From the NCBI GenBank assembly GCA_963920575.1, contig OY986969.1, positions 23,041,434-23,105,433 on the forward strand: a DNA stretch of 64,000 bases. The letters run 5' to 3'. The translations under genes and the position numbers were made by a program. Of the stretch, positions 22,579-35,460 are shown piece by piece. The DNA comes from Narthecium ossifragum. Its lineage: Eukaryota > Streptophyta > Magnoliopsida > Dioscoreales > Nartheciaceae. The notes beneath the pieces were generated by a model, which had not been told where the DNA came from, did no database searches, and saw only the letters and a program-made list of their open reading frames with translations. Position 1 is the stretch's first letter; each line of letters opens with the position of its first letter.

Positions 22579-24797
22579 TGTCATGCCCGTCTCAGTTATA
22601 TCCAAATTTACATCAAAAGAAAAAAAAAATTCAGCATGATCTCTAAACATGGGCACATGAGTTCTCGATACACAACATATCAACATGATTTATATATGAC
22701 ATTCCACCAAAAATTTTTAACAAATTCATAACCTCCAGAGACACCTTCGCCCTATGACATTTATTCACGAGTGATATATTTACAGACATTAAATCCATCA
22801 TATTTCATATACATAAATATAAAATCATAAAATACATAATAATTAAATCACAAGATCACAATATACAAGTCCTCCAAACTCCAATATATATAAAACGTCA
22901 TCATATATAAATTGAGAGTCAAGGTAAAGAGTATAAAAAGAAATAGGGATCCAACCCTCATTTCCCCATCTACTACAAAACTAACTCTCAATAATATAAG
23001 TATAAAATGACGCCTCATTAATGTACATCATCTCCATGATGTGCACTAGTCTCAGGCCTACCTGTATGTCCTCCTGCACAAAAACCCAAAGAATGAGCTC
23101 GAAAGCCCAGTAGGAGTAACCTATTAGCAATCTAAGACCCTAGTGTACATCCACCTATCCTAACATACTTGTCCTAATATGGTCTGGCTAGTTTGGATAA
23201 ATCTTAGATACACAGATGCCGCGTCCTACTGTCAACGCTCGCCCATACCCCTCTAGACTCTATACCGGCCTCGGTATGCTAGTATAAGGATAACATTCTC
23301 AACATAAGTTCCTAGGTCAAGTCAAAGTCCTCGATCGACATTACGGAGATTCAACTCATCCGTCAAATCATCGATTCAGCCTCAATTTAGACTCTAATTA
23401 GCTTAATTCTACTACATGATTGGACCCAATTATAATTCGGAATAAACAACGTTCCCAGATTCATGGCTCTGAGCCGAATCTGGCGTTCCTAACATGAATA
23501 CACAAGCTATAGAAATAAATAATAAAATAATACAAATTCAACAATTCTCAAATATAGCTTATCATGCAAGGACATCATCTTATAACATAACATGACAATA
23601 TTACATAACAGGGCTCATCCAGCCCATCATGTCATAACATACATGAAAACATTACAAGACGATAGCCAGCATAACATACAATCGACACAAAATAGCATGC
23701 ATGCAAATCATGGCCTTCGCACACACTTCAAACATGACAAAAATCCTAATAGAGGTAACTCCTACCTCCAAAAGGTGCTAGGCGTGTGCACGCTAAGTCT
23801 GAGGGTCTGTGTCGCGCTCCGACCCTTGTCGACCGGCAACCCAATCGATCCTTATTGAACAAAAACCAATACTGAAGTCAGATATCGCTTCAAATGGAGC
23901 TAACACTATCATAAAACACTAGAACACAAGAAACTGGTTGAAACAACGTGAAAATCATCAAAAAGGGACATGAGGAGCTCAAGATATGGGCATTTGAAGT
24001 TCAGGTGCACAATAGCAGATATTGTACGCATGTGCTAATATGCACCGCACAGTGTCGTCTTCTTCCTCAAAAAAACCGCCAGAGCTCCGCCGAATCTCCA
24101 AAGCACCGGGAAAACATTGTCAAGAAGGGGGAAAGGTCCAACGCAACCCTTAGAAACGGATTCCAAGGAAAAACGGCGACCATGGCCAGAGAAAGGCCGA
24201 CCACGAGTCCACGACCCCCGCCGGAATTCATGGTGGAAAGGAAGGAGATGGTGTTTCCCGATATGGAAAACACCATAAAAGGGTCAAGGAGGTTCCTGAA
24301 ATCGTTGAAGAGCTTCTTCCGACGCTGAAATCGCCGGAAAAGGCCTCCAGCGTCGTCCCCGGCGTCGTCTCCGGCTACCCACCATCGGGAAAACATCAAA
24401 ACCCACCAAATCTCCACCAAAAACTCCCGAAAAACTACCAAATTAAACCGTGAGAAAGGTATAAACTTAACTAAGAAATAACATAGGAATAAAACAGCAA
24501 GAAACCTCCAAAAACACCAATTTCGACGATCTTCCCTTTCCATTCTGTCTTCCAACCCCCCCTCCCTTTGAGCCCTCTGTCTCTCTAAATTGGCACTAGG
24601 GAAAGGATTAGGATGGTGGAGAGGGATGTATAAGAAACTTGGCCGGTCACTTGACAGCATGGCTACCCACTTGCCATAGCTTGCTAAGTGTTGGGGAAGA
24701 TGGAGTTTTTGCACAAAACACCGCCTTTTGCAGAAAACCACCCGAAGAACCTCACATTACGGAAAACCCCGGGAAAGTTTTCAAAAAGACCCTTACA
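22579..24797 (+). mobile_element. Solo LTR (Gypsy-type, 2219 bp) with 5-bp TSD
   Basis: It starts TGTCATGCCCGTCTCAG and ends ...GACCCTTACA. TCTAT is duplicated exactly at 22574-22578 and 24798-24802. Like the LTR at 1523 it carries, ~500 bases in, a CCTGCACAAAAACCC and GCCCAGTAGGAGTAAC block. No internal retroelement sequence adjoins it. A 224-residue frame on the minus strand at 24067-24741 has no known domain and is incidental. Confidence 0.85.
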
Positions 24798-24903
24798 TCT
24801 ATCATTCTAAAGTTTTTATCACTCCTGAACAAAGCATAAGAAATAATAAAACACACATTGTTTAGACAAATGAACGCGGTCAGATTGGGCAAAGAGACGC
24901 TAA

Positions 24904-25161
24904 GGGGTCGTTTGGTATGGGAATAACTTTATTCCGGGTTAAGGGAGTTTATTCCCGGTTTCGGGAATAACTTTGTAATGATTACTTGGAATAAGGAAAA
25001 AGTAGAATGAAGAGTGAGAATAACTTTGTAATGATTACTTGGAATAAGGAAAGGTGTTTGGGGAATAAAGTGTGAAATAAATAGTGGATTTGAGAATATT
25101 TTTAAAATATTTCCTCCTTTAATGGTTATTCCCGTTTGGTATTCCCATACCAAACGGGGCC
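24904..25161. mobile_element. PIF/Harbinger MITE (258 bp), TSD TAA
   Basis: Terminal repeats GGGGTCGTTTGGTATGGGAA and, inverted, GGCCCCGTTTGGTATGGGAA; TAA on both sides (24901-24903 and 25162-25164). The word AATAACTTTGTAATGATTAC is repeated in tandem in the left half (24966 and 25020). No coding capacity. Confidence 0.85.
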
Positions 25162-25318
25162 TAAATCTTTTTATGTGTCATTATTTGACTCTCACTTAGG
25201 TTGAATGTCTTTACAACAATAATATTCTTGTGAGGTTTCAAACCAAGACCTACCTCATGCATGATGCACGTAATTGCATCAGTTGATGCTGCATTAGTTG
25301 ATATACATGGTAGAATAA

Positions 25319-27127
25319 GGGTGTGTTTGGTTGCTTGTATCAACTGATGCAGTATGAGCTCATTTTCTGTTTGGTTAGTATGTATTGCATCAGTAGATAC
25401 AACTGGTTCATCCAATCCTTTGTTTGGTTGGTATGTATTGCATTGGTTAAAATCACCTCCTATATCCCTTGGTGAGATTACCCTCATTCTTGATACATAT
25501 CATATTTTTTATTTAGCTATATTCTTACATCCCATCATTTTATTTACTTATGATCTGTTGAACTAGTAGCAGCAACAAACTTGATCTAGAGCCAATTTAA
25601 TCAAAGAAGAAATTGATCCACTCTATACACGTGATTTTCGACTTTTCATACAAAAATCAATGTGATTAGCATAATGATAGCAATCCTCTTACAGCACCAG
25701 GGAAGAAGAGGCCGGAATCTGCAGAGAACGGGCGCAAGACAAACAAGAGGAAGCAGGAAGAAGCAGAGGAGTAGATTGGAGGAGAAGAACATGTAATTTC
25801 TCATTGATCCCATTGTACTCTCATACAATCAATAAATAAGATCGTACTTCTCTTAATATGGACTCTTGCAACAGAGATTTCCATATCAATTAATTCCTTA
25901 TTACAATTGCACTAATCCAGCCTGAATTTAAGCAAGTAACTAAGCAGCTAGCTTATTTAAGAAACTGTTGTGCCAGCTGCTACCTTGCTGCTGTTGCCAA
26001 GCACAGGTTGCGCCATATGCTCCTGATTCTCCTCCTATCACTCCCAAAATTTCCAAGATCATTGCTGCCATATCCATCTCCAGAATTGAAGTTGTTAACC
26101 CGGTGTCTTGGTTGAGCCAATCCATCCAACTCCTGTGGCCTATCACATAATCACAGTTACACGCATCTCCTTCCTCGAAAAGGCAGAGGAATATGTATCT
26201 GAACAATAGGCAACTACAACTGCTTACATACCATATAACTTAACAAACTTTTCTCTATATACATCAGACTCTTCGAGGAATGGCTTCAGGTGCACGGGGT
26301 TGCAGCTGGATCATGGATTCCGACGACGGGCGTGGCCGTCGAGGGGGTTTGTGGGGGGTCGGTGATCGGGTGAGAGAGAGAGAGAGCAGCGGAAGAGAGG
26401 GAGCTCGGGGAAGGCCGGGGAGATGTCGTAAGACCTCACGGGAGGTGGCTTCAGGTGCACGGGGTGGCAGTTGGGTCGTGGATTCCGGCGACGGGCGTGG
26501 CCGTTGAGGGGGTTTGTGGGAGGTCGGTGATCGGGTGAGAGAGAGAGCAGCGGAAGAGAGGGGGCTCGGGGAAGAGGTGCTGCGACGGCGATGAGTAGTT
26601 GGCCGGTGGTAATCAGCGCCGACGGTGGTAGATCTGGTTGTGGGGGTCACGAACTTAGAGAGGACAGAAGGGGAGGTCAGCACCGATTACAGAGGAGGGA
26701 GGGGGAGGTCGCGACCACCAGATCTGGCATCTTCCTCGCCGGATCTTGCTTACAAGGTCATGGATCTGAGCTCCGAGGAAGACGGGTTGGGAGAGAGGCG
26801 GATGGGTGGTGGTGACTAGAGAGTGGGAGAGAGGCGGATGGGGGCGAATGGGAGGAAGAGGGGTTGGGAGAGAGGCGGATGGGTGTTGGTGACCACAGAG
26901 AACATCGATCGGGGTGAAGTATCATGTGATGCATCACGTGACATCACGTGATGCATCAACTGATACTGTATCAGCAGATGCAGCCAAATTGGCTGCATCT
27001 TTAGATGCTGCATGAAGTCATGTTTTTGTATCAGCTGATGCATCTGATGAACCAAACATGGTTTTGGACCATGATGCTGTATCAACTGATACATGCATCA
27101 GTTGATGCAAGCAACCAAACACCCCCG
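25319..27127. mobile_element. Larger PIF/Harbinger-like element (1.8 kb)
   Basis: The ends GGGTGTGTTTGGTTGCTTGT and, inverted, GGGGGTGTTTGGTTGCTTGC are followed inward by ATCAACTGATGCA words on both sides; TAA flanks (25316-25318 and 27128-27130). TGATGCATC-type motifs recur many times at both ends (25370-25450, 26930-27100), including ATCACGTGATGCATC. The middle holds two tandem units of ~165 bases (26280 and 26446, sharing GGCTTCAGGTGCACGGGGT) and an unidentified 88-residue minus frame at 25940-26206. I see no DDE transposase, so it is non-autonomous or has captured unknown sequence. Confidence 0.65.
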
Positions 27128-27130
27128 TAA

Positions 27131-27661
27131 TGTTGGTGCGGAAGCGTCGGATACTCAATCCTTGATCGATGTTTATAAGCCTTAAATCGATAAACGAACA
27201 CACAAATGCAGAGAACCAAATGAAAAGATGCAAATTAATAAAAAGGAATAGAAAAGTGAAAAATACAGAAATTTTCGTGATTTAGAAACGAATTCTCCTA
27301 CATTTATGGAGAGAGCACATCAGAGAAATCCTCTATGATTAAGAAAAATACAGGGGTTGCTTGGTATGTGCACCAAGCCTTCCCTCACCAAACCCTTTTT
27401 CCTCTCTCTTCTCTCTCCTTCTCTCTATTTTCCTCTCAAAACCCATGTTCAGCCACTCCACCTCATCAACCCTCTCCCTCTATCTTATACCCCCTACTAC
27501 AAGGGATCCAATTAAGATGGGAGAAGGGTCTCGTCAAAGTGGAACTCTAATTCTTACTAGAGAGATCCAAATCGAATTAGACCCTCGGGTACATGAAATA
27601 TGATCTAATCAATTAGTCTAAATTAGACTCGAAGAGAGACTCCCGATCTCTCTTTTCAACA
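27131..27661 (+). mobile_element. Probable Copia-type solo LTR (531 bp)
   Basis: Begins TGTTGGTGCGGAAGCG and ends TTTTCAACA, giving the short inverted TGTTG/CAACA of Copia LTRs. Flanks CGTAA and CTTAA match at 4 of 5 bases. It contains CT-rich sequence and a TATA-like CTTATACC near 27485. It abuts the preceding PIF element directly. The weak duplication keeps confidence low. Confidence 0.4.
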
Positions 27662-28185
27662 CTTAATCAAGAAAAAACAATACTAAATTAAAAATTGACC
27701 GTATTAATGATATTATATTGTATATTTATAAATAATATTCCTCTCCTCAAGACAAGTAGTCTTAAATTTTAATTTTCTAAATTAACCTGAATATATAATA
27801 AGTTCATCTCACAAACTCCACGTCTAATAAAGTTTCCTCATCTTGTTATTTGTTGGCTAAAAGGCACTTGAATCGATCGATGGAGGCCTCTACACATGGG
27901 GGCATGGGAACCATTCTCGCAATTCCCACCCCCACACATGGGGAAATCTTATCTTAATCCTTGTTGCTTATCCTGTCTCCTCTCATACAGCATACAGCAT
28001 CGCGTCCACGTGTCAAATCACCACAGGACCACGTGTGCAGCTCCTATGTCGGGGACCGGGTGTGCTGCTAACGAGGCTTGCCATGTCACTGAAATCGGAC
28101 ATTTTGCTGACATTTCATCCTTTTTAAGACTCTTTTTTTCCAAAGCCATTTTGCTGATTTTTTGTTGCTTTAAATTTTGGGCTAA
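27662..28185. other. Intergenic, nothing recognised
   Basis: AT-rich then mixed sequence between the LTR candidate and a MULE; no coding signal. Confidence 0.35.
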
Positions 28186-28194
28186 TTACATAAA

Positions 28195-29460
28195 GGGATT
28201 TTTTTTACATATTTCTCCTCAAAAAGTTTGTAAATATCATATATATCATTACATTTTTGGAGCTCACATATATACCCCTGAAAACTAAAAAAAAAACATA
28301 ATCATACTCATCGGGTTACTTGCCGACGAATCTATAGAGAATATTCCTAACATCGTTAACGATGATGTGTAAGAAGACACATATACCCCTAACTTAGATC
28401 ACCATGGCCTCTCTCTCTCATCTCATCTACCCGTATGCTGGTGTGCGGCTTGTGGCAGCGGCTCGAGCGCGCCCTCCGCGGCAACGCCCTTGATCTCACC
28501 TGCTTCCCAGCGAACTCTTGGAATGCTTCGGGGAAACTGCGGAGATCCAGGTCGGAGCATCGCGTGGCTAGGCGTTAAATTAGTGACAAGACTGAGGATG
28601 TCGGTGAGCTTGGCGCGGGAGAAAAGCCTTGTTGCAGCCGGTGGCCACGTTCTTATGCTTCCTCCCCTTGTCCTTGTGTAGCACCTCAACGGCGTTACAT
28701 CCTAGCAGTATCACGCCGTTCATGAACTCGGCCATGCCAACGAACCAAGTCTCCGGCGTGCCCTTCTTTCACCCATCCTTGCACCACCCGCAATAGTGGC
28801 CAGGTGACGTGTTCTTCGGTATGTTGCACACTGGATAGCCAAACTCTTTGCATCCCCGGCGGAGCACAACATTGTTCACGTTCTCATCGGTGATGTCCAT
28901 CTGAACACCCATGCGGTAGCACACCGCGTCCATCACGTGTTTGTAAGCGTCACTCTCGAAGAGCTCGAGACCATGCTTGTGCCGTACTCCTCGATGACGT
29001 GATCTGGGGTGAGGAAGGAAGCCGGCCAATCGATGGCGGAGCCCTGCCTACGGTGGTGTCGGAGAGGATGATCGCTCCCATGTTTCTAGTAGCTAAAAGG
29101 CCGGCACCTTCGTATGTGTGGTCTATGGTGGGACCCTCGAGGAGGGAGAGGATGCTGGGGGCGTAGTAGCCACCTTTCTCAAGGACCACCACTTTGTAGC
29201 TCGGGGTGGACGACGCCATCAGAGTTGGAGCCTATTGAGGAGAAGAAGGGGTATATTTAATGTTAAACCTTATGGGCATGGAAAATTAAGTAAATTTGCT
29301 CACCCTCGTTAGATTTAAACCATGATTAATTTAGATGGATGAACGGAAGGGTACGTTTATGCTTTTTTCAAGTTTACATGGGTATATTAGTAACCTCAGA
29401 TGATGTAGAGATGTTTCTAATATTTGAGAACTTTTCAGGGAGAAAGATGTAAGAAAACCC
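28195..29460. mobile_element. Pack-MULE-like element with a captured alcohol-oxidase fragment
   Basis: GGGATTTTTTTTACATATTT on the left and the inverted AAGAAAACCC on the right, with further inward similarity (CTCCCTGAAAAGT against CTCCTCAAAAAGT). The 9-base flanks TTACATAAA (28186-28194) and TTACGTAAA (29461-29469) differ at one base. It belongs to the family of 20179-21878. The interior is GC-rich and mostly host-derived. Confidence 0.8.
28655..29219 (-). pseudogene. Captured fragment of a long-chain-alcohol oxidase (FAO)
   Basis: Minus strand from ATG 29219: SYKVVVLEKGGYYAPSILSL, then LLEGPTIDHTYEGAGLLATR. After frame breaks come KHGLELFESDAYKHVMDAVC, NNVVLRRGCKEFGYPVCNIP and APGHYCGWC-like KNTSPGHYCGWCKDG, and finally TWFVGMAEFMNGVILLGCNA. 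These are successive blocks of plant FAO (FAD/GMC oxidoreductase of omega-oxidation). Frameshifts, stops and missing blocks make it a dead copy. It is held within MULE ends. The frame near 28423-28650 is not clearly FAO and may come from another source. Confidence 0.8.
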
Positions 29461-29469
29461 TTACGTAAA

Positions 29470-30191
29470 ACCCACTAAAAAGATATCTAATCACAATATA
29501 TTCCTTGAAAACATAAAATTATCTCATATAACTCCTTCGGTCCAATTTAAAGACTTTTATCATGACAAAAATACATCATAAATCTATATAAATGAATAAT
29601 ATGCCCTTGGGCGTTGGGGCTAAAGTTTTAAAACAATGCATATATATACCCATTATAGCCATAGCAAGCTTAATAATTTTATCTATATTTTTTATTAAAT
29701 TAAATATTTTCAAGGTATTTCATGATTGTCAGAATTGTAAGGGGTTTTGCAATATCTAGATATTCACATGGGGTTTTATGTATTTAACACTGAGTTTGGT
29801 TGCGGAATAGGCTATTTTAGGTTTAGAGATTTCTGAAATTAATATGCTGAATTAGTATGATGTTTGGTTGCAATTCCGGAATCAGATGAGCCAATTCTGG
29901 AACCGCCGCCTCGTCCCCCCCTACCAAAGTTTTTGAATGCCACGTGAGCATCACATAAAAGCGTGCATGGTGTTTGGTGATTTACAGTCGATTCTCAATG
30001 AAAGTCTGATAGTCGAATCATGGAAGTTTGCTTATTTAATACGGACACCCCCAAAAGAAAGGCTTTCTTCCCTCTCTATCATCCATTATAATTATCTACT
30101 CGAGCTCACCTCTCTCCAAGTCTCCTCCCACCATTAGAGCATACCTCTCTAGCTGTAGTTCTTCTCTATTATATTGGATCTATAGATCTCG
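29470..30191. other. Promoter side of the bHLH gene
   Basis: No gene. A TTATAT/TATATT stretch near 30166-30174 lies only ~20 bases before the ATG, so it is more likely 5' UTR than the TATA box. CT-rich sequence at 30068-30130 is typical of plant leaders. Confidence 0.35.
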
Positions 30192-33100
30192 ATGCACCAG
30201 CCGTCAGCTCCTTCCAGCGGCGGCGGGAAGGCGGCGCCTATGTACCCGTCGCCTGCGGCGGTTGAGGCCGGGGGGCTGTCGCGGTACGGGTCGGCGCCGG
30301 GGTCACTGCTGGCCAGCATAGCGGAATCGGTCATCGGCGGGGGCAGATCGGAGGGGATGGTGTCAATGTTCTTCCCGGACTCGTCCTGCCTCACCGCCGA
30401 GTCCAGCTGCAAGGCCTCCCCCGATCTCGACCCCTATCGGCGTCGGGAAGGAGGCGTGGGGTTGCAGAAGTCGTATGGATTCGGGGAGATCTCCGGCGTA
30501 GGGATGTCGGCGGCGGCGGGGAGCTCGAAGGAGGGCGGGAGCCAATCGCATCCCCTAATTAGGCAGAGTAGCTCTCCCGCTGGTTTCTTCTCCCATCTCA
30601 TGGTGGATAACGGTGAGCTCTTTCTTCTCTTCTCTTCTCCTCCAATCATTTCTTAGCTCTATGAGTACGTGTCACACTTCATGATTTGCTCAAACACTGT
30701 TTAGTGTTCGAAGCGAATCAGCTGATCGCGAGAGCGTTTCGAGTTTTTTTTAAATTAGACCCGGCCCGGATCGGGAGCCCTAGCGGGAAACCGCTTGGTG
30801 GTTTTCCGTTGAGAGAAGGCGCGGGTGTCCTTCTGAAGGGACGTTAGTTAACATCGGACGTCTACGTGACAGGTGATGGTTGGCCTTAAAGGGTCCCACT
30901 TCTATTGTCGGATAGGATCAGGGGCTATTCCCAGTTTAAGCTGAGCTGAGGTCTATAATGTATTTACGAGATTGACCTTCCTCTCGTTTTGTTTTGGGAT
31001 CGATGGGCGTCACATGCATGCATGGTGGGTGGGTACTGGGTGGTGTCTCCATTGTCTAGGTTCAGCGGACCATTATTTTTCTTAGGGGTCAAAGCATCAA
31101 TGGAGGATCCCTAGTTCTTATCCTCATTCGGTCCCATCCCTAGTAAAGAAGCATCAATGGAGCCTATGGAGGTCCTTAGGTGCTTTTATGGCCCAATATG
31201 GAAGGCGTTGACTATCCTTCTCAATGGCTTGGTTAATGATTGTTACGTGTGAATGGGTGACGAGCGAGGGAGGAGGACAAGGAAACGAGGGAGCTTCGCT
31301 CACTAGCGTTTGCCAATCTAGGATGAGAAAGGGATGGATGTCTTCACGCCTGTTGCTTTCAAACGTTAAAGAGATTAAACAAAACAGGGATTACAGATGG
31401 AGAGAATCCAGAGGACCAAAATGATGGGATAATTTGGTGCTATTGCTAAATGAACGTTTTGGAGTGAAAGTTTAGCTTAGACCAGTGCTAGTAAGCACAT
31501 TCCAGGACGCTCTGGAGAATAGTTTCTCTGTTGCATGCTTCTTGTCAATTGTTTGTGAGAGGAGAAGGAAGAGAAACAGAGCGGTCAATTTTTTCTGATT
31601 TTAATGATAGATCAACGAGTTTGCAAAATAAAAGAAATGCAAAAGATAGCATTTTTAAGCCCGTGTGTATTGTTGCAAGTATTCCATAGAATTTTTTATA
31701 ATTTTTTTTTCAGAAAGATGTCATATCTGAAAACCAAATTCCAATCTGCATAGTGTTCTCTCTGCCTTTTTGGCATAGGCTTGCAATGGATTTAATGCTG
31801 GTTCGTTAGGTGTGAATGTCCAGTTCTGATGCAGTGTTGTAATTCCTCATATTGTTAGTGTCATCTTAGATTCGTAGGCCATTGGCATCAACTATTCGAG
31901 TTTAAAAAAGATCTCTAATCTTAACTATAATTACTGGCATTCGTATCGCCTAAAGTTGGATCAAGGATAGGAAACTTTGATGCAGTTTGTAGAATATCTT
32001 GAAATCCTCATAACATATTAATATATTAGATATTGGTATGCATTTCCTACCAGAGGTTTTACTCTTGTTGGATAAAGCTTAAACTGATTTTGAGATTGTA
32101 AATAATGAATTGGATTGAGCCAGTTTAAAAAATTCTGCTAAAGGGGTCATTTCACTGGGAACTCTCCTGAATCTATGGAACCCAAGAAAGCCATGCTCAC
32201 TGATTCAAAATGAAACTTGAGTATGTTTATGGCCAATTTGAGTCAACTAGGCTGAATTTTTAACTTGGAGTAGTGATTTTTAAGGGACTAGAAGGCAATC
32301 ATGTATGTCGAAGCAGGAATTAACCCTCGAATGAATAGATACTAGATTATACACCAAACATTCATTATTCGTTTTGCATGCCTTAATTTTATAAACCTCA
32401 TAACTCGTAGAGCTTTGCTCCTTTTCTGCAAGAAATATTTCTCTGCCTTCCTGATTGCAAAATTGCTGCCATAATTTCCTCTTTTTTCTTATGATGAGAA
32501 TAAAACTCAAACTTTAAAAATCAATCCTACTGCTTGATTAATAGTCATCTGGCACTTCTTTGGCAGGTTTTCCTGTTTCAAGGGGAATTGAACCCTACTG
32601 TTCAGCAGGATCAGATGGTTTCCATGTAATGGCAAATAGAAGATTGCAGTCCCAATTAAGCTTCTCAGACAGGACTCCCTATCCCAGATCTCTGAGGGCA
32701 GCATTCCAGAAATAGGAGAAAGCATGGCAAGCAGAAAGAACTTTGATGAGGCTGCTGGTCAGTCCTATATTTCCAGCAATTTTCCTATGAGCTCGTGGGA
32801 AGATACAAATTCAATTGTGTTTTCTGCGCCTCCAAGTAAACGAGGGAAAAGTAACAATGGAGATATAATTACTAGTCTAAGCAACATCGACTCTCAGGTA
32901 ACTTTTGTAGTACCATGTGCTACTATTCATCTTCAGGAAGAAGGACTATCTATTAAAGAACTTTTTAAAGTAGTAGCTAGTCTCATTTGTGGAACTGACA
33001 TGGCTAAATTCTTGGTAACTGGAAACTTGATACCTGCCCATTATGGAATAAGCTTCATTTGCTGCTATGTGATGAACGATATTTCCCCTTGGTCAACTGG

Positions 33101-34758
33101 TTTCAAGATTTTCCTTAATTTCCACATAAGAAAGGAGTGTCAATATTTGATCAATTATTTCCTAAGTTCTTTAGAATAAATAGTGGTGCTTGACTATTCC
33201 AGAGTTTTTGTTTTTTTTTTTTTGGTAGATTGTACAGGTTCATGAGATTTTAATAGCAGGGCCGTTGTCTTTTTCAGTTTAGCTTGCCAAAGAACTCGCT
33301 GGATATGGATCCAGTGGAGAAACTCCTCCAACTACAGCATGATTGTGTACCACTCAAGATCCGAGCTAAGCGGGGCTGTGCCACACATCCCAGAAGTATT
33401 GCTGAGAGGGTTAGTTGACAGTGATATGGAAAAATTTATCCTGGAGTTGTCTACACATATTCGTGCGTCATTGTTTTCATACTTGCATGGTGTCTTGAAG
33501 TTCAGGAGAAAGAAATCACAAGTCAACGGGAGATCGAAGTGAATTAAAACTGTCTTTTGGATGCAGTTAATTATAAAAGTAGAAACTAATGGTATAATAC
33601 CTGTGTGATCTTTAGTTAATTATACATTGGCTTAAAACAATGTGCTTGGTTTTGTAACTACTTGTGTGATGTCCAATTACTTTTGTGTTTTTTTTTTGTT
33701 TTTTTTTATACCACCACATGGGTGATTTCCAGAATACTTATCAAGACAATATGTGAAAATACTTAGATAAACCAAGCAAAACAGATGCCATCTGAAGCCC
33801 ACAGTCATGAGCATGATCACCAAAGTCATGAATACAAGATCTCACAAATTGGAGGAGCAACTGTACTGTTATTTATTATGTACAAGCATCAAACCGAGTT
33901 GTCTCTTAACCTCTTCGGCTCAATGAATCTTCTTCGTATGCAGGAGAGGAGAACAAGAATTAGCGAAAAATTAAGAAAGCTGCAGGAACTTGTGCCTAAT
34001 ATGGACAAGGTAACATTCTGTACCTTTTGTATTAGGAACTCTGTAGCTCATGTATATTGTGCAACTCTGGAAGTTGCATATGCCCAGTCGTTATCTATTA
34101 GACCACCAGAAACCATCTAGTTGATGGATCCTCTTTTAAATCTACCTCTGTAATTCTGTATAGGTGCCACTTGACCTATAGTTCTTTCTTGTTCATAGAA
34201 TGTGGTGAATCAAACTAGATTAGTATATCGGATATGTAGCTGGAATTCACAACCTGGGCACAGCATTTTACACTATCGAATACTCTTTTTTCTCATGCTG
34301 CATAGCGATGATGAAACTGTACTAATGGATATATGAATGTTTTGGCTTTTGCTTTTCAGCAAACAAATACAGCAGATATGTTGGATTTGGCAGTTCAGCA
34401 CATCAAAGGCCTTCAGAATCAGGTTCAGGTTCGTATTCGAACTAGTGCTTTTCAAATGGAAAGCGATACAAAATACTTGAGTTGAAGTCCCAGGATCTAT
34501 TTCCCATCAGTTTTATTAATTCTTTCCTATATGGAATCAATCAATATCAAATTATTCTCCGACATAAGTGATTGAGTTTGAAGAGCTCGCAAATTACAGT
34601 TACAAGTTTCAAGTATCTTAGGCTTTGATGGGCATGGAAAATTAATATAGTGTCACTCCTAATTAAGATACGTCTTAATTAAAGTGGTCTTTCTTCTGCA
34701 GAAGCTTGATGAGGAGCGGACAAGGTGCTCGTGCACAAGCAAGCAAGAAGCTATGTGA
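30192..34758 (+). CDS. bHLH transcription factor, FBH / bHLH130-122 type, with exon-2 frameshift
   Basis: Six exons: 30192-30612, 32567-32897, 33278-33409, 33944-34009, 34360-34428, 34702-34758, all GT-AG. Exon 1 has the subgroup blocks GLSRYGSAPGSLLASIAESV and LIRQSSSPAGFFSHL. Exons 3-5 have the DNA-binding basic/helix-loop-helix: KIRAKRGCATHPRSIAER, RRTRISEKLRKLQELVPNMD, TNTADMLDLAVQHIKGLQNQ. Exon 6 ends RCSCTSKQEAM. In exon 2 the frame entering from exon 1 reads RRLQSQLSFSDRTPYPRS and hits TAG; the conserved continuation QDSLSQIS...GSIPEIGES is one frame away. A single missing base near 32660-32670 explains this and would restore about 358 residues. Exons 3-6 are otherwise clean. FBH proteins bind E-boxes of CONSTANS and regulate flowering; bHLH122/130 relatives act in stress and stomata. 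Either an assembly error or a recent loss of function. Confidence 0.85.
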
Positions 34759-35457
34759 GATGAGAAACTATGATTGTGTTGATGAGGATGTGTTGCCATC
34801 CTTATTTATCAAAAACTGAAGGATGGCTGCAAAATTTTGTGCTCCAAGGGAAGCAACCACTGCAATATATGGCCAGTAAGCCATTGACGTACGTATCTCG
34901 ATTGATATATAGGAGATGCTGCCTGCTGTTGTATCATTTGTATGCTAATATGCTATATATGTTCACCTTCATTTGGATTTAGTGCGGATAGATTTGGTAG
35001 AATAATAGATTTCTTTGCTGTGCATACAACTTGAGATTCTAGAGATAGTGGTGCATCATGATCAGAGCTTTTAACACTGACTGCTGGCCTGGGTTTTGGG
35101 TGGCCCGGCCCCTATAGCCACCCAATCGAGACTTGCCATGTGGCGGGTCTGAAAAATTCCGACCCCTGTGCTCCATATCATACTACGGCACTACTCTACT
35201 CTGATTGTGAGTGCAGTATCGAAATTCAGCTTTTTCTGCAAAAATGAACTTTGGTGAATGAAATCGGCATAAATAAGGCTAATCTTTTCTATATTAAATT
35301 CAGTTCGTTATCGAATTTATAATTTGAGTCCGATATATTTTTTGTTTAAAATTTCAGCCATTTTTTTATTTTTAAAGACACTTGTACTTCTTATTAATGC
35401 ACCTATCACTTCTCTCTCTTCCCACCGCATTTAATGCCAAACTACTTCCAAATACAC
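34759..35457. other. 3' side of the bHLH gene, no other gene
   Basis: Probable 3' UTR for the first few hundred bases, then AT-rich DNA. Nothing else recognised. Confidence 0.4.
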
Positions 35458-35460
35458 TTA

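Noticed and set aside
24067..24741. 224-codon minus-strand frame
   Set aside because: Lies wholly inside a solo LTR with a clean target duplication; no domain.
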